DNA of 64,000 nucleotides from an uncultured Methylococcaceae bacterium (GTDB taxonomy: Bacteria; Pseudomonadota; Gammaproteobacteria; Methylococcales; Methylomonadaceae), in assembly GCA_903938485.1 (NCBI GenBank), contig CAJADF010000134.1, positions 1 through 64,000 on the forward strand, given 5' to 3'. Every line of letters begins with the position of its first letter. The first letter of the stretch is position 1. A program made the position numbers and the translations under genes. Positions 46,199-55,296 of the stretch are shown piece after piece. The notes beneath the pieces are model-generated. The model was not told the DNA's origin, made no database searches, and was given only the letters and a program-made list of their open reading frames with translations.

Positions 46199-48436
46199 TT
46201 AATCAATTTTCAACCACCTTAAGCGATTAGCGTTACTTACTACGGTCAATGATGACATTGCCATAGCGGCACCGGCAATCATAGGGTTTAATAAAACACC
46301 AAAGATTGGATATAACAAGCCAGCGGCAACCGGAATACTTAGCGTGTTATATAAGAAAGCACCTAACAAGTTTTGTTTTATGTTGGACACGGTAACTTTT
46401 GACAACTGAATGGCTTCTGCTATTTTTATTAACGAACCTTGTAATATTACAATATCAGCACTTTCGATTGCCACATCAGTACCCGTACCGATGGCAAAAC
46501 CTACATCGGCTTGAGCTAATGCGGGGGCGTCATTAATCCCATCACCAACCATACCGACAATTTCACCTTGATCTTGCAACATTTTGACTATATCCGCTTT
46601 GTCTTGAGGTAAAACCTGGGCTTTTACTTCTGTTACACCGGCTTGATGAGCGATAGCATTAGCGGTAATTAAATTATCACCTGTTACCATAATTACACGA
46701 ATACCTAAGTTTATAAATCGCTGCACGGCTAGTGCAGAATCCGTTTTTATAGGATCAGCGATTGAAAGGATACCCACCAATACAGTATCGACCGCTAGTA
46801 AAATTGGTGTTTGCCCTTGTAAGGCGAGTTTGTCAAGAATAGGTGTTACATGATCCAAATTTATGTGTTCAGCATCCAGTAGCGCTTTATTACCTAATGC
46901 AATACGCTGATTATTAAGCATAGCACTGACCCCGAAACCAGATAGCGCTTCAAATTGATCTACTTTATGTAAATTAAGTTGTTTATTTTCTGCCGCTGTT
47001 AATAGTGCTTTTGCTAAAGGATGCTCAGAGCCAACTTCAATACTAGCCGCTAATTGTAATATTTGATCAGCCGTATAATTTTTATCAAGCACTTCAATGC
47101 TAGAAAGATTGGGTTTTCCTTGTGTAACAGTTCCCGTTTTATCCAAAATCAAACAAGTCGTATTCCCCGCTGTTTGTAAAGCATCACCCTTACGAATTAA
47201 TATACCTAATTGCGCAGCTCTTCCTACTGCAACCATCACTGAAATGGGTGTGGCTAAACCTAAAGCACAAGGACAAGCAATAACTAAAACGGTCATTGAG
47301 GTTACAAAGGCGTAAGAAATCGCTGGATCTGGGCCAATTAACCACCAGACTATAAATGTGAAAATAGAAATAGCGACCACAACAGGTACAAAAATCCCTG
47401 ATATTTTATCCGCTAAACGTGCAATTTCTGGTTTACTATTTTGTGCATGTTTAACACTTTTAATGATTTGAGCTAGAGCGGTATCTCTTCCTATACGGGT
47501 AGCTTTAAAAATAAAGCTTCCACTTAAGTTTACAGTACCTGCAACAACCTCTGACCCTATCACCTTCTCTAACGGAATTGATTCTCCCGTTAACATCGAT
47601 TCATCTACTACAGAACTACCTTCTATTAATATGCCGTCAACAGGTATTTTTTCTCCAGGTCTAATGCGGATGGATTCACCTAATCCAACTTGATCTATAT
47701 AAATATCTAATGTTTCACCCTCACGAATAACACGTGCGGTTCTTGGTTGTAAGCCAATCAATTGCCTTATTGCTAAAGAAGTCTTACCTCTCGCTAAGGT
47801 TTCTAAAGCTGCTCCTAAATTAATAAACGCCAAAATAACAACTGCAGCTTCGAAATAAGCATGCTTTGCCAAACTAGGTAGATAAGCAGAATAATCAATG
47901 ACCACACAAGAATAAAGCCAAGCCGAACCCGTGCCTAATGCAATTAATGTATCCATATTGGCTTGTCTTAGTTGTAAAGATTTGATGGCACCACTATAAA
48001 AATGCCATCCCGAATACACTAAAACTGATAACGTTAGCAAAGCTATTTCGGACCAAAACCAATGACCCGACGTTGTTGTCATGTCGGGCAACCCATCTAA
48101 CATGTCAGTTAGCATAAGGAACGCACCAAAAATACCCGCCACTGTCGCTTTTTTTATGAGTTGATGATATCGAATTAATTCGAGTTGCTCTTGCGCTTCA
48201 GGATCTTCAAATTCTTCCATCACTGCGGCATCAAAACCTGCCTCTTTAACAGATTTGATCAATAAATCCACCTCTGCATTACCCCTAATCAGAGCATTAT
48301 GATCAGCAAAATTTACACTGACAGAACTGACTCCAGCAATATTTAATAAGGCGCCTTCTATGGCACTCACACAACCAGCACAACGCATACCTAAGATAGA
48401 TAGCTGAACTTCATCTTGATGAGTATTCATATTCAT
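46199..48436 (-). CDS. copA: Cu(I)-exporting P1B-type ATPase CopA
   Basis: 745 residues. One N-terminal HMA domain has the metal site GMRCAGC (about residues 17-23). There are eight membrane helices with CPC in [13 protein letters not shown] (about residue 390), phosphorylation motif DKTGTVTQG (about 430), the HP motif in GSEHPLAK, and the hinge [10 protein letters not shown]. Cu(I) specificity is supported by YN in helix 7 (FLYNTLSIP) and MxxSS in helix 8 ([11 protein letters not shown]). It pumps Cu(I) out of the cytoplasm to the periplasm. It follows the CopZ-like gene by about 30 bases; together they form the minus-strand arm of a copper-related neighbourhood. Confidence 0.95.
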   Translation of the reverse strand: MNMNTHQDEVQLSILGMRCAGCVSAIEGALLNIAGVSSVSVNFADHNALIRGNAEVDLLIKSVKEAGFDAAVMEEFEDPEAQEQLELIRYHQLIKKATVAGIFGAFLMLTDMLDGLPDMTTTSGHWFWSEIALLTLSVLVYSGWHFYSGAIKSLQLRQANMDTLIALGTGSAWLYSCVVIDYSAYLPSLAKHAYFEAAVVILAFINLGAALETLARGKTSLAIRQLIGLQPRTARVIREGETLDIYIDQVGLGESIRIRPGEKIPVDGILIEGSSVVDESMLTGESIPLEKVIGSEVVAGTVNLSGSFIFKATRIGRDTALAQIIKSVKHAQNSKPEIARLADKISGIFVPVVVAISIFTFIVWWLIGPDPAISYAFVTSMTVLVIACPCALGLATPISVMVAVGRAAQLGILIRKGDALQTAGNTTCLILDKTGTVTQGKPNLSSIEVLDKNYTADQILQLAASIEVGSEHPLAKALLTAAENKQLNLHKVDQFEALSGFGVSAMLNNQRIALGNKALLDAEHINLDHVTPILDKLALQGQTPILLAVDTVLVGILSIADPIKTDSALAVQRFINLGIRVIMVTGDNLITANAIAHQAGVTEVKAQVLPQDKADIVKMLQDQGEIVGMVGDGINDAPALAQADVGFAIGTGTDVAIESADIVILQGSLIKIAEAIQLSKVTVSNIKQNLLGAFLYNTLSIPVAAGLLYPIFGVLLNPMIAGAAMAMSSLTVVSNANRLRWLKID

Positions 48437-48468
48437 GAGTTGTCTTGAAAGGCGTTTAAATAAACGTA

Positions 48469-48678
48469 TTAATTAACAATAAAGCCCGCGTCAGTGATGA
48501 CTTTTGAAACGGTATCTAAATCAATTTGTGCATCATCAAATTCTACAGCAACTGTACTCGTTTTATGATTAGCGACAACTGAAGACACGCCCGATAGTGC
48601 GCTTAGTTTACTAGTAACATTTGCTTCACAGCCACCACATTTCATGCCGGTAACACTTATTAATATATTTTCTAACAT
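48469..48678 (-). CDS. copZ: CopZ-like heavy-metal-associated copper chaperone
   Basis: 69 residues forming a single HMA ferredoxin-like fold with the metal-binding GMKCGGC (residues 11-17). It delivers Cu(I) to CopA in the cytoplasm. The small size, neighbouring copA and common orientation support the assignment. The upstream region carries a hairpin-like inverted repeat at 48699-48716. Confidence 0.92.
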   Translation of the reverse strand: MLENILISVTGMKCGGCEANVTSKLSALSGVSSVVANHKTSTVAVEFDDAQIDLDTVSKVITDAGFIVN

Positions 48679-48698
48679 ACCTATTCTCTCTAAGATCA

Positions 48699-48716
48699 GT
48701 GTTATCTTTATAACAC
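48699..48716. promoter_or_regulatory. Inverted repeat upstream of copZ-copA, operator or hairpin
   Basis: GTGTTAT at 48699-48705 and ATAACAC at 48710-48716 are exact 7-bp inverted repeats around CTTT, 21 bases before the copZ start codon. It could be an operator or a leader hairpin. It does not resemble a canonical CueR box. Confidence 0.4.
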
Positions 48717-48835
48717 ATTCGACTAACTACGCGTAAATATGATACAACTTGTACAGTAACAATAGTCTGGTATATTTTATTAAACAAAATTCATAACCCA
48801 TTCACGAAACGTACGCTTAAATTTATAAAAAAAAT

Positions 48836-49459
48836 ATGCAATTAAATACGATTACTAATCAAACCATTGCTCTCGCTGGAATTGCTCAGGCTGCTGCATT
48901 AGTACAACAGTTGGCTGTGAAAGGATCCTGCGATTCAGTAGCTTTTGAATCAAGTATTAAAAGTATTTTAAAAATCGATTCTGATAGTGTCATTGATGTA
49001 TACGGTTCATTACCTGCATTAAAATTAGGTATCACCCAACTCAATACACAAATGTCTAGTTTTAAAGTAGTTAATCCAGAACAAGCGCGATATTCTGCAG
49101 CATTAGTTTTTTTAGAAAATCAAGTTTCGAATCGTAAAGATTTACTAAATACGATCAATATTGGTGTTGTAAGAGCGCAATCGCAAAGTGAACACTTTGG
49201 TGAGTTACATGAAAATGTCTTAGCAAACCTAAGTGAAGTCTATCAAAAAACCATAAGTACCTTACAACCAAGAATTATGGTGAACGGTAACCCTGATTAT
49301 TTATCTAAACCAGAAATTGCAAATAAAATCAGAGCCTGTTTATTAGCGGGTATTCGTTCTGCAATACTTTGGCGTCAATGTGGCGGTACTCGCTGGAAGT
49401 TTTTATTTTATCGCAAAAAAATACAAGCTGAATTACAAGAACTATTAAAACAAATTTAA
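48836..49459 (+). CDS. hflD: HflD-family protein
   Basis: 207 residues, matching HflD (about 213). The all-helical protein begins NTITNQTIALAGIAQAAALVQQLA, with the typical YGSLPALKLGITQLNTQM and the C-terminal LLAGIRSAILWRQCGGTRWKFLFYRK. E. coli HflD is a peripheral membrane protein that modulates lambda CII stability; its housekeeping role is unclear. The usual mnmA-hflD-purB context is missing; here it lies 9 bases upstream of an ABC ATPase gene. Confidence 0.9.
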   Translation: MQLNTITNQTIALAGIAQAAALVQQLAVKGSCDSVAFESSIKSILKIDSDSVIDVYGSLPALKLGITQLNTQMSSFKVVNPEQARYSAALVFLENQVSNRKDLLNTINIGVVRAQSQSEHFGELHENVLANLSEVYQKTISTLQPRIMVNGNPDYLSKPEIANKIRACLLAGIRSAILWRQCGGTRWKFLFYRKKIQAELQELLKQI

Positions 49460-49468
49460 TTAGTACTC

Positions 49469-50395
49469 ATGTCTACGCTGATAGAAGTCGACCATCTAAG
49501 TCGATATTTTGGAAAAGTTTGCGCCGTTAATGATATAAGTTTTACTCTTGAGCGGGGGCAAGTCTTAGGCTTTTTGGGTATCAATGGCGCTGGCAAAACC
49601 ACTACTTTACAAATGCTGAGCGGTAACTTAGCCCCTTCTAACGGCAACATTAAAATTAAAGACTTTACTATTATTAATAATCCTATTCAAGCTAAACAAT
49701 GCATAGGTTATTTACCAGATACGCCACCCCTGTATAAAGACTTAACCGTTACAGAATTTTTAATTTATTGCGCAAAAATACATGGCGTATCAAAACATGA
49801 AATTAAAAAAACATTAGAAAATGTCTTACAACGCTGTGCCTTAATATCAGTTAAAAATCGATTAATCTCCAATTTATCTAAAGGTTACCAACAAAGAATT
49901 GGAATAGCACAAGCACTCATACATAACCCTGACATCATCATTCTTGATGAACCCACCGTGGGTTTAGATCCATTACAAATCAAAGAAATACGTCAATTAA
50001 TTAAAAAACTAAGCGAAGATCATGGCATTATTATTTCTACGCATAATCTAAGTGAAGCTGAGGAAGTTTGCTCACAAGTACAAATAATTCACAAAGGTTG
50101 TTTAATCGTTAAAGAACGTATTACAGAATTAATGCAGTCGATTAAACAATGCAGTTTACTAATAACCACTAAAAAACCAATTGACTGTGTAGTTTTAAAT
50201 GCAATTGATGGCGTTAATGCAATTGAAAAAATATCAGATTATCAAGTTAAGATTAACTATCTTGACTCTTTAGATCCTACCCAATCTATTATTCAATGCA
50301 GTCTGTTAAATAATTGGGCATTAATTGAAGTAACTCCTATTAAAAAAAGTCTTGAAGAAATCTTTATTTCTTATATAGATAAAGAACAATCATAA
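49469..50395 (+). CDS. ABC transporter ATPase, GldA/CcmA type
   Basis: 308 residues with Walker A GINGAGKTTTLQM (about residues 38-50), signature LSKGYQQRIGIAQAL, Walker B IIILDEPTVGLDP and switch His in ISTHNL, then a C-terminal extension of about 90 residues as in GldA/NatA ATPases. It drives the downstream ABC-2 permease. The spacing is 9 bases after hflD and 2 bases before the permease, so it is one operon. Resemblance to NosF-type and gliding-type ATPases leaves the substrate open. Confidence 0.9.
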   Translation: MSTLIEVDHLSRYFGKVCAVNDISFTLERGQVLGFLGINGAGKTTTLQMLSGNLAPSNGNIKIKDFTIINNPIQAKQCIGYLPDTPPLYKDLTVTEFLIYCAKIHGVSKHEIKKTLENVLQRCALISVKNRLISNLSKGYQQRIGIAQALIHNPDIIILDEPTVGLDPLQIKEIRQLIKKLSEDHGIIISTHNLSEAEEVCSQVQIIHKGCLIVKERITELMQSIKQCSLLITTKKPIDCVVLNAIDGVNAIEKISDYQVKINYLDSLDPTQSIIQCSLLNNWALIEVTPIKKSLEEIFISYIDKEQS

Positions 50396-50397
50396 CA

Positions 50398-51150
50398 ATG
50401 ATATTAACTATTGCTGCACAAGAATTTAAAAGCCATTTTATTTCTCCTCTCGCTTGGATTCTTATGGCTGTTTTACAAATCATACTAGGTTATTTATTTT
50501 TAACTCAAGTTGAAACATTCACTTTAATGCAAGATAAATTATTAAATATCACGGGAGCACCCGGTTTAACAGATGTTATCATCACCCCTTTATTCAGTAA
50601 TGCAGGCGTCATATTTTTATTAGTAACGCCATTACTGACTATGCGAGTAATTTGTGATGAACGACGTAACAAAACATTATGCCTCCTGTTTAGTGCTCCA
50701 GTAACTAACTCTGATATTATTCTGGGTAAATATCTAGGCACATTAGGTTTGATGTGGGTGATAGTAATTTTGGTTGGTTTAATGCCATTTACATTATTAC
50801 TCGGTGGAGATATAGATACTGGAAAATTCTTTGCAAATGGCATGGCATTAATCTTATTGGTTGCAGCCTTTGCATCTACAGGTATTTTAATGTCAACATT
50901 AGCTGAACATCCTACCGTTGCCGCCATCAGTACATTTGGGATATTAATAGTGCTGTGGTTATTAAATATCAATCAAACTATGAGTGATAAACCAAACGAG
51001 TTAATCCAAGGATTATCATTGTTATATCACTATCAAAACATCCAAACAGGCTTGATTGACAGCCGTGATATTATTTACTTTCTGCTGTATATCTGTACAT
51101 TTATTGTGTTATCAATCTATTGTCTTGCAAATCAACGCTTACAAAAATAA
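50398..51150 (+). CDS. ABC-2 permease, GldF type
   Basis: 250 residues and six transmembrane helices; the block MRVICDERRNKTLCLLFSAPVTNSDIILGKYLG is the cytoplasmic coupling segment of GldF/NosY-like permeases. It pairs with the upstream ATPase, and its last base overlaps the start of the next gene (TAATG). The transported substrate is unknown. Confidence 0.88.
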   Translation: MILTIAAQEFKSHFISPLAWILMAVLQIILGYLFLTQVETFTLMQDKLLNITGAPGLTDVIITPLFSNAGVIFLLVTPLLTMRVICDERRNKTLCLLFSAPVTNSDIILGKYLGTLGLMWVIVILVGLMPFTLLLGGDIDTGKFFANGMALILLVAAFASTGILMSTLAEHPTVAAISTFGILIVLWLLNINQTMSDKPNELIQGLSLLYHYQNIQTGLIDSRDIIYFLLYICTFIVLSIYCLANQRLQK

Positions 51151-51755
51151 TGATCATCCATAGCATTCATCAACGTATTAGCTTTAAAAATAGCTTAGCC
51201 ACTATTTTAATCTTATTACTAATTGCGCTCACTTCTTGGATAAGCAATAAATATATTTATCAAGTCGATATAAGCAACAGTTCAACCAATTCTTTAACTT
51301 TAGAAAGTCAAAAAGTTATTAAATACTTGCCAGAGTCAATTGATATCACTGCCTTTATCGAAAAAGGCCAGTCTTTAAGAATTCAAATTATTAAACTCAT
51401 TAATCTTTATAAAATCCACAAAAAAAACATCTCTCTTAATTTTATTGACCCAGAAGAATATTCAGATCAAGTTGATGCTGATAATAAAAGTACTAAAATA
51501 GTCTTTTTTGTTAATTACCAAAATCATACAAAAAAGCTTAACTATTTAGATGAACACTCTTTAACTCAGGCTCTAATTGAATTTACTAATGCCAACGACA
51601 AAATTAAAGAAGTCACTATTAATGAGAGTGAGGATAGAGTCTTGAATTTTTCTGAAAAACAAATTTTTGCGCTTAATCTTTTTTACCTTTTGTTATTACC
51701 TAGTGTTTTTATTATCCTTGGCTTAATTATTAGGCAGCACCGTAAATCAAAATAA
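51150..51755 (+). CDS. Miniature GldG-like membrane protein
   Basis: 201 residues from the ATG overlapping the permease stop; a longer frame starts inside the permease. Architecture: an N-terminal helix (about 20-38), a periplasmic domain of about 130 residues opening with SSTNSLTLESQKVIKYLPESIDITAFIEKG, which is the GldG/ABC_transp_aux beginning, and a C-terminal helix ending in RQHRKSK. Standard GldG-like partners exceed 450 residues; the central part is missing here while both ends are kept. It appears intact as a gene, so this is a compact variant and not an obvious frameshift. Confidence 0.7.
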   Translation: MIIHSIHQRISFKNSLATILILLLIALTSWISNKYIYQVDISNSSTNSLTLESQKVIKYLPESIDITAFIEKGQSLRIQIIKLINLYKIHKKNISLNFIDPEEYSDQVDADNKSTKIVFFVNYQNHTKKLNYLDEHSLTQALIEFTNANDKIKEVTINESEDRVLNFSEKQIFALNLFYLLLLPSVFIILGLIIRQHRKSK

Positions 51756-51812
51756 ACAAAGCGATTTGTTATACTAACTATTCATTACATAACTTAAAGT
51801 ACTTTCTAACGC

Positions 51813-53483
51813 ATGACATTAAAAAAAACATTAGTCATTCTTACGGTAATAATAACGTTAGTTGGTGCTGGCTACAGTATAGTTATTTTCTATCCTCAAG
51901 CACTTAATCCTTCAGGAATTAATGCTCCGGGTACCGTTTATAATCAAACTAGAGACAATAATAGTATTGTTAAACCCTGTTCAAATGAACACCCTGAATG
52001 GCGCTCTGAACAAATTATTGAGGGTGTATCAATAAAAGCCGCTCCAGATTGTGAACCAGATAATCCTTATGAAGTGGCAACTTCTGTTAAAGGGACTAAC
52101 CAAGTATCAATGAGCACGTTGATGCAAACCAACTTTGCGCAAGATGCTTTAACTATGGGAGAGGACCTCGATGATGATGGTGATCCAGATATAATTCATA
52201 TCAAATTAGAAGTCATAGAGCTGAACGGATCGAGTCCAGATGGAAATTTCCTAATAAATACTTATGACATTGCACCGGGTATACAACCAGGATTATGGGT
52301 ATATGCGCCAAAATCCCGCGGTATGGCAGTTAAAAACTTCAATTCTTTGGTTGCGAGTCCTATTTTAAGAGCGCCCTCACCTGTTATACGAGTAGAACAG
52401 GGGGACAAGGTCTATATCACACTAGAAAACACGCATTATTTACCTCATACGATACACTTACATGGAGTCGATCATCCTTGGGTTAATTCTAAAGGCGAAG
52501 ATAATGATGGCATGGAAGAACATGCTGTTTTTCCCGGCAAAAGCCATACTTATGAAATTCAACCCAGACATGTTGGCACCATGCTTTATCACTGTCATGT
52601 ACAAACTGCTCAACATTTTATGATGGGATTGGGCGGAATGTTTATCGTTGAAAAAAATCAAGCCAATAATTGGGTACAAACCTTCAATATAGGGGCTGGT
52701 CAGGTTCGCCATCCAGCAAGCTCCGTAAATAAAGTTTATGACCAAGAGTACGATTTACATTATCAATCGATAGATAAAAAATTGGCTCAAATCATTCAAA
52801 ATGCAAATGATCCACGATTAATTGCTGAGCATATGGCACGTGATTACAATATTACAGAATCATTTGAAAACTATTTTTTATTGAACGGACATTCATTTCC
52901 TTACACGCTTCGTGATGCCATGATTATTGCTTCAGGGAATGAAAACATCAAATTACACATCGCAAACTTTCAGCGTAATGCAATTGCTCTGCATATACAT
53001 GGACATAAAGCTACGTTAACAGCCCTAGATGGTGTGGAATTAAATGAATCTCAACAAATAACTAGAGATGTATTTGATATAGCAACCGCACAAAGAAATG
53101 ATATTCATCTTAAAACTCAAAATGATGGATTGCATAGTTACGGCCCTGGTTTATGGATGTTCCATGATCACTCACCCATGGGTACAACAACAGATGGTAT
53201 GGAACCGGGTGGCAATATGGCAATATTAGCTTATAAATCATTGTTAGATGAACAAGGTATGCCAAAAATGCATGAGCATTTATTCGATCAAGTGTTTAAT
53301 AAAGACTATTATGCTAAAAAACAAGCCGTCTGGACGGATGGTCCTTTTCAGGTATTATTGGGTGATGCTGGTCTTGTATCACCAAACTATTTACATATCA
53401 TATTATTTGGCTTAGGCATTGGCTTATTAGTTGGCTTAATGATCATTGTAATTCTGTTGTTAAAACGGTCACTCAAATCATGA
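51813..53483 (+). CDS. Membrane-anchored multicopper oxidase with type-1 site in the N-terminal domain
   Basis: 556 residues with an N-terminal helix (7-29) and a C-terminal helix (about 525-550), so most of it faces the periplasm. Copper motifs: HLHGVDHPW (about 216), YHCHVQTAQH (His260-Cys261-His262), HIHGH (about 394) and FHDHSP (about 449). The only copper-type Cys is in the N-terminal domain, unlike classical three-domain laccases, where it is C-terminal. This resembles two-domain oxidases with the T1 copper in domain 1. An acidic DLDDDGDPD segment may bind calcium. The stop overlaps the next gene (ATGA). Confidence 0.85.
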   Translation: MTLKKTLVILTVIITLVGAGYSIVIFYPQALNPSGINAPGTVYNQTRDNNSIVKPCSNEHPEWRSEQIIEGVSIKAAPDCEPDNPYEVATSVKGTNQVSMSTLMQTNFAQDALTMGEDLDDDGDPDIIHIKLEVIELNGSSPDGNFLINTYDIAPGIQPGLWVYAPKSRGMAVKNFNSLVASPILRAPSPVIRVEQGDKVYITLENTHYLPHTIHLHGVDHPWVNSKGEDNDGMEEHAVFPGKSHTYEIQPRHVGTMLYHCHVQTAQHFMMGLGGMFIVEKNQANNWVQTFNIGAGQVRHPASSVNKVYDQEYDLHYQSIDKKLAQIIQNANDPRLIAEHMARDYNITESFENYFLLNGHSFPYTLRDAMIIASGNENIKLHIANFQRNAIALHIHGHKATLTALDGVELNESQQITRDVFDIATAQRNDIHLKTQNDGLHSYGPGLWMFHDHSPMGTTTDGMEPGGNMAILAYKSLLDEQGMPKMHEHLFDQVFNKDYYAKKQAVWTDGPFQVLLGDAGLVSPNYLHIILFGLGIGLLVGLMIIVILLLKRSLKS

Positions 53484-54172
53484 AACAATTTATAGTTGCA
53501 TTGCTAATATCCTGTACTTCACTGTGTTCTTTAGCTATGAATCATAGAGGTATGTTGATGGATGAATATGGGATGATAATGAATGCAAATAGCGATCAAT
53601 TACCCCGAGACTGTCAAAAAATATCAGAAAATGTCGATATTACAATTCACGCTGGTCAACAATATGCTGAAAAATTCACTGGTAAAATGTTCGCTTTTGA
53701 CAATCAAGAATGGAACGTTAAACCCTGTGCGAAAATAAACATCACTTTTATTAATGATGATCAAATTCGTCACCAAATTATGATTCACGGTTTACCGGGC
53801 TATTTATATCCCGAGGGCATGTTTCATCTTGAACTTAATGGTGCAGGTCAATTGCAAGCATCTCTCATATTACCCAGTCAGAAGAAAACTTATCTTGTTC
53901 ATTGCGAACTTCCGCAACACATGGAAAAAGGTATGAAAGCACAACTTAAAGTTGATGGAGGCGATGGTAATTTACCTAGTATTCCTGGAATAAGTGAGCC
54001 TATTAAAAAGGATTTATACAAAACTGATTGGTCAAAATTTGCCTATGCACTGATTGCAATAAGCGCGCTGTTTGCAATTATTTTTGTCTTAGTGATAGTC
54101 ATTAATTCGCCAAGGATTAGTGCTTTAACCGCAAAAATTAAAGAAAAATTATTACACAAAACAAAACTATAA
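53480..54172 (+). CDS. Membrane-anchored cupredoxin
   Basis: 230 residues with a signal peptide, a Met-rich N-terminal patch (MNHRGMLMDEYGMIMN), a cupredoxin domain and a C-terminal transmembrane helix (about 188-210). The type-1 copper ligands look complete: His in RHQIMIH, then VHCELPQHMEKGM giving Cys142, His at +5 and Met at +10. It should carry electrons in the periplasm and overlaps the oxidase gene, so it is probably its redox partner. The Met-rich patch may also bind copper. Confidence 0.85.
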   Translation: MKQFIVALLISCTSLCSLAMNHRGMLMDEYGMIMNANSDQLPRDCQKISENVDITIHAGQQYAEKFTGKMFAFDNQEWNVKPCAKINITFINDDQIRHQIMIHGLPGYLYPEGMFHLELNGAGQLQASLILPSQKKTYLVHCELPQHMEKGMKAQLKVDGGDGNLPSIPGISEPIKKDLYKTDWSKFAYALIAISALFAIIFVLVIVINSPRISALTAKIKEKLLHKTKL

Positions 54173-54197
54173 TTTATTACACTATCAATAAAATACC

Positions 54198-54656
54198 ATG
54201 ACTAAAATATCTTGTTACAGTGCAGTCTTAATAGCTCTAATAACTTCAACAGCAGTTGCAGATGAAATCGGTTGTATTACCACTACTTGGAAGCTAATTG
54301 GATCTAACAATAAAATATGTGTACAAGCTTTTGATGATCCAAAAGTCTTAGGCGTATCTTGTCACATCAGCCAAGCTAAAGCGGGGGGTATTTCCGGAGC
54401 ACTAGGTGTTGCTGAAGACCCATCACAATTTTCTATAGCTTGTAGACAAATTGGCCCCATTGTTATTAAAGATAAATTACCTGCAGAAGAAACCGCGTTT
54501 ACTGAAAGTACTTCTCTTTTCTTTAAAGAAACTAAAGTATCACGCATGTTTGATGCAAAAAGAAATACCTTAATCTATGTCGCTATTAGCAGAAAAATTA
54601 TAGATGGCGCCCCTGCAAATAGTATATCAACAGTCCCCATAATGCCGTGGAATTAA
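54198..54656 (+). CDS. creA: CreA-family periplasmic protein
   Basis: 152 residues with a signal peptide (cleavage near AVA-DE), then the CreA pattern: EIGCITTTWKLIGSNNKICVQAFDDP, CHISQAKAGGISGALGVAED, and the C-terminal VPIMPW. The function of CreA is unknown; the name comes from the E. coli creABCD locus. It lies 25 bases after the cupredoxin gene, likely in the same operon. Confidence 0.92.
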   Translation: MTKISCYSAVLIALITSTAVADEIGCITTTWKLIGSNNKICVQAFDDPKVLGVSCHISQAKAGGISGALGVAEDPSQFSIACRQIGPIVIKDKLPAEETAFTESTSLFFKETKVSRMFDAKRNTLIYVAISRKIIDGAPANSISTVPIMPWN

Positions 54657-54751
54657 AATTATTAAAGATGATAGATTGACTTTACAAACACTAGAGTTAA
54701 GTTTACGTTGATATATTATATTAATCATTAACAATAAATAGAGGAGGCACT

Positions 54752-55246
54752 ATGCATAGCTTTAAAAACAAACATAATTTAATCATTGGCTCTATACTCA
54801 TATTAGGCTTCAATACACTGAATAACCTGGCACTAGCAGAATTAACTGAGACGCCATCTGGACATGAAAGCCACCACGAGCAAACCAGTACTGAATGGCC
54901 TGGCGTTTATAACGGGTTTGTACCTTGTGAAGATTGTAATGGCATTAAAACTTCACTCGCATTAAATAGCAATAATACCTATTTATTAATTAGACAATAT
55001 GTGGGTAAATCAGAACGAGAAATTGTTGAAAAAGGTAAATTTAGCACAGGCAGCGATAACAATATTTTGGTTTTAACCCCTCGTAATAATATTGAAGCTG
55101 GAGTACATTATTATTCAGTGGGTGAAAACAGTCTCACTCAACTTGATAATAACGGTAACGCTATTACAGGAAAAAAAGCTGAAAAATATAGACTCATGAA
55201 AAATGATATAAAACCACCCAAAGGTGGTGGACACGCCGGGCATTAA
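54752..55246 (+). CDS. NlpE-like copper-homeostasis protein
   Basis: 164 residues with a signal peptide; no Cys follows the cleavage region, so it is a soluble or weakly anchored version, not a lipoprotein. A WPGVYNGFVPCEDCNGIKTSLAL block matches the NlpE N-terminal domain with its CxxC. His-rich flanks (GHESHHEQ near 38 and GGGHAGH at the end) suggest metal binding. It has a strong GAGGAGG ribosome binding site before the ATG. It closes the copper neighbourhood. Confidence 0.82.
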   Translation: MHSFKNKHNLIIGSILILGFNTLNNLALAELTETPSGHESHHEQTSTEWPGVYNGFVPCEDCNGIKTSLALNSNNTYLLIRQYVGKSEREIVEKGKFSTGSDNNILVLTPRNNIEAGVHYYSVGENSLTQLDNNGNAITGKKAEKYRLMKNDIKPPKGGGHAGH

Positions 55247-55255
55247 TTATTCAAT

Positions 55256-55287
55256 AACACCCTACCCTTTTTACTTACGGGTAGGGT
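55256..55287. terminator. Bidirectional terminator between the NlpE-like gene and acsA
   Basis: A perfect 10-bp stem, CACCCTACCC with GGGTAGGGTG, encloses a T-rich loop between two convergent genes. The stem is very stable; T-tracts are weak outside it. Confidence 0.8.
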
Positions 55288-55296
55288 GATGAGTTC

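Noticed and set aside
49469-51755. ABC genes as part of a gliding-motility system
   Set aside because: Gld names reflect sequence resemblance only; no other gliding gene is present and the organism appears to be a gammaproteobacterium.
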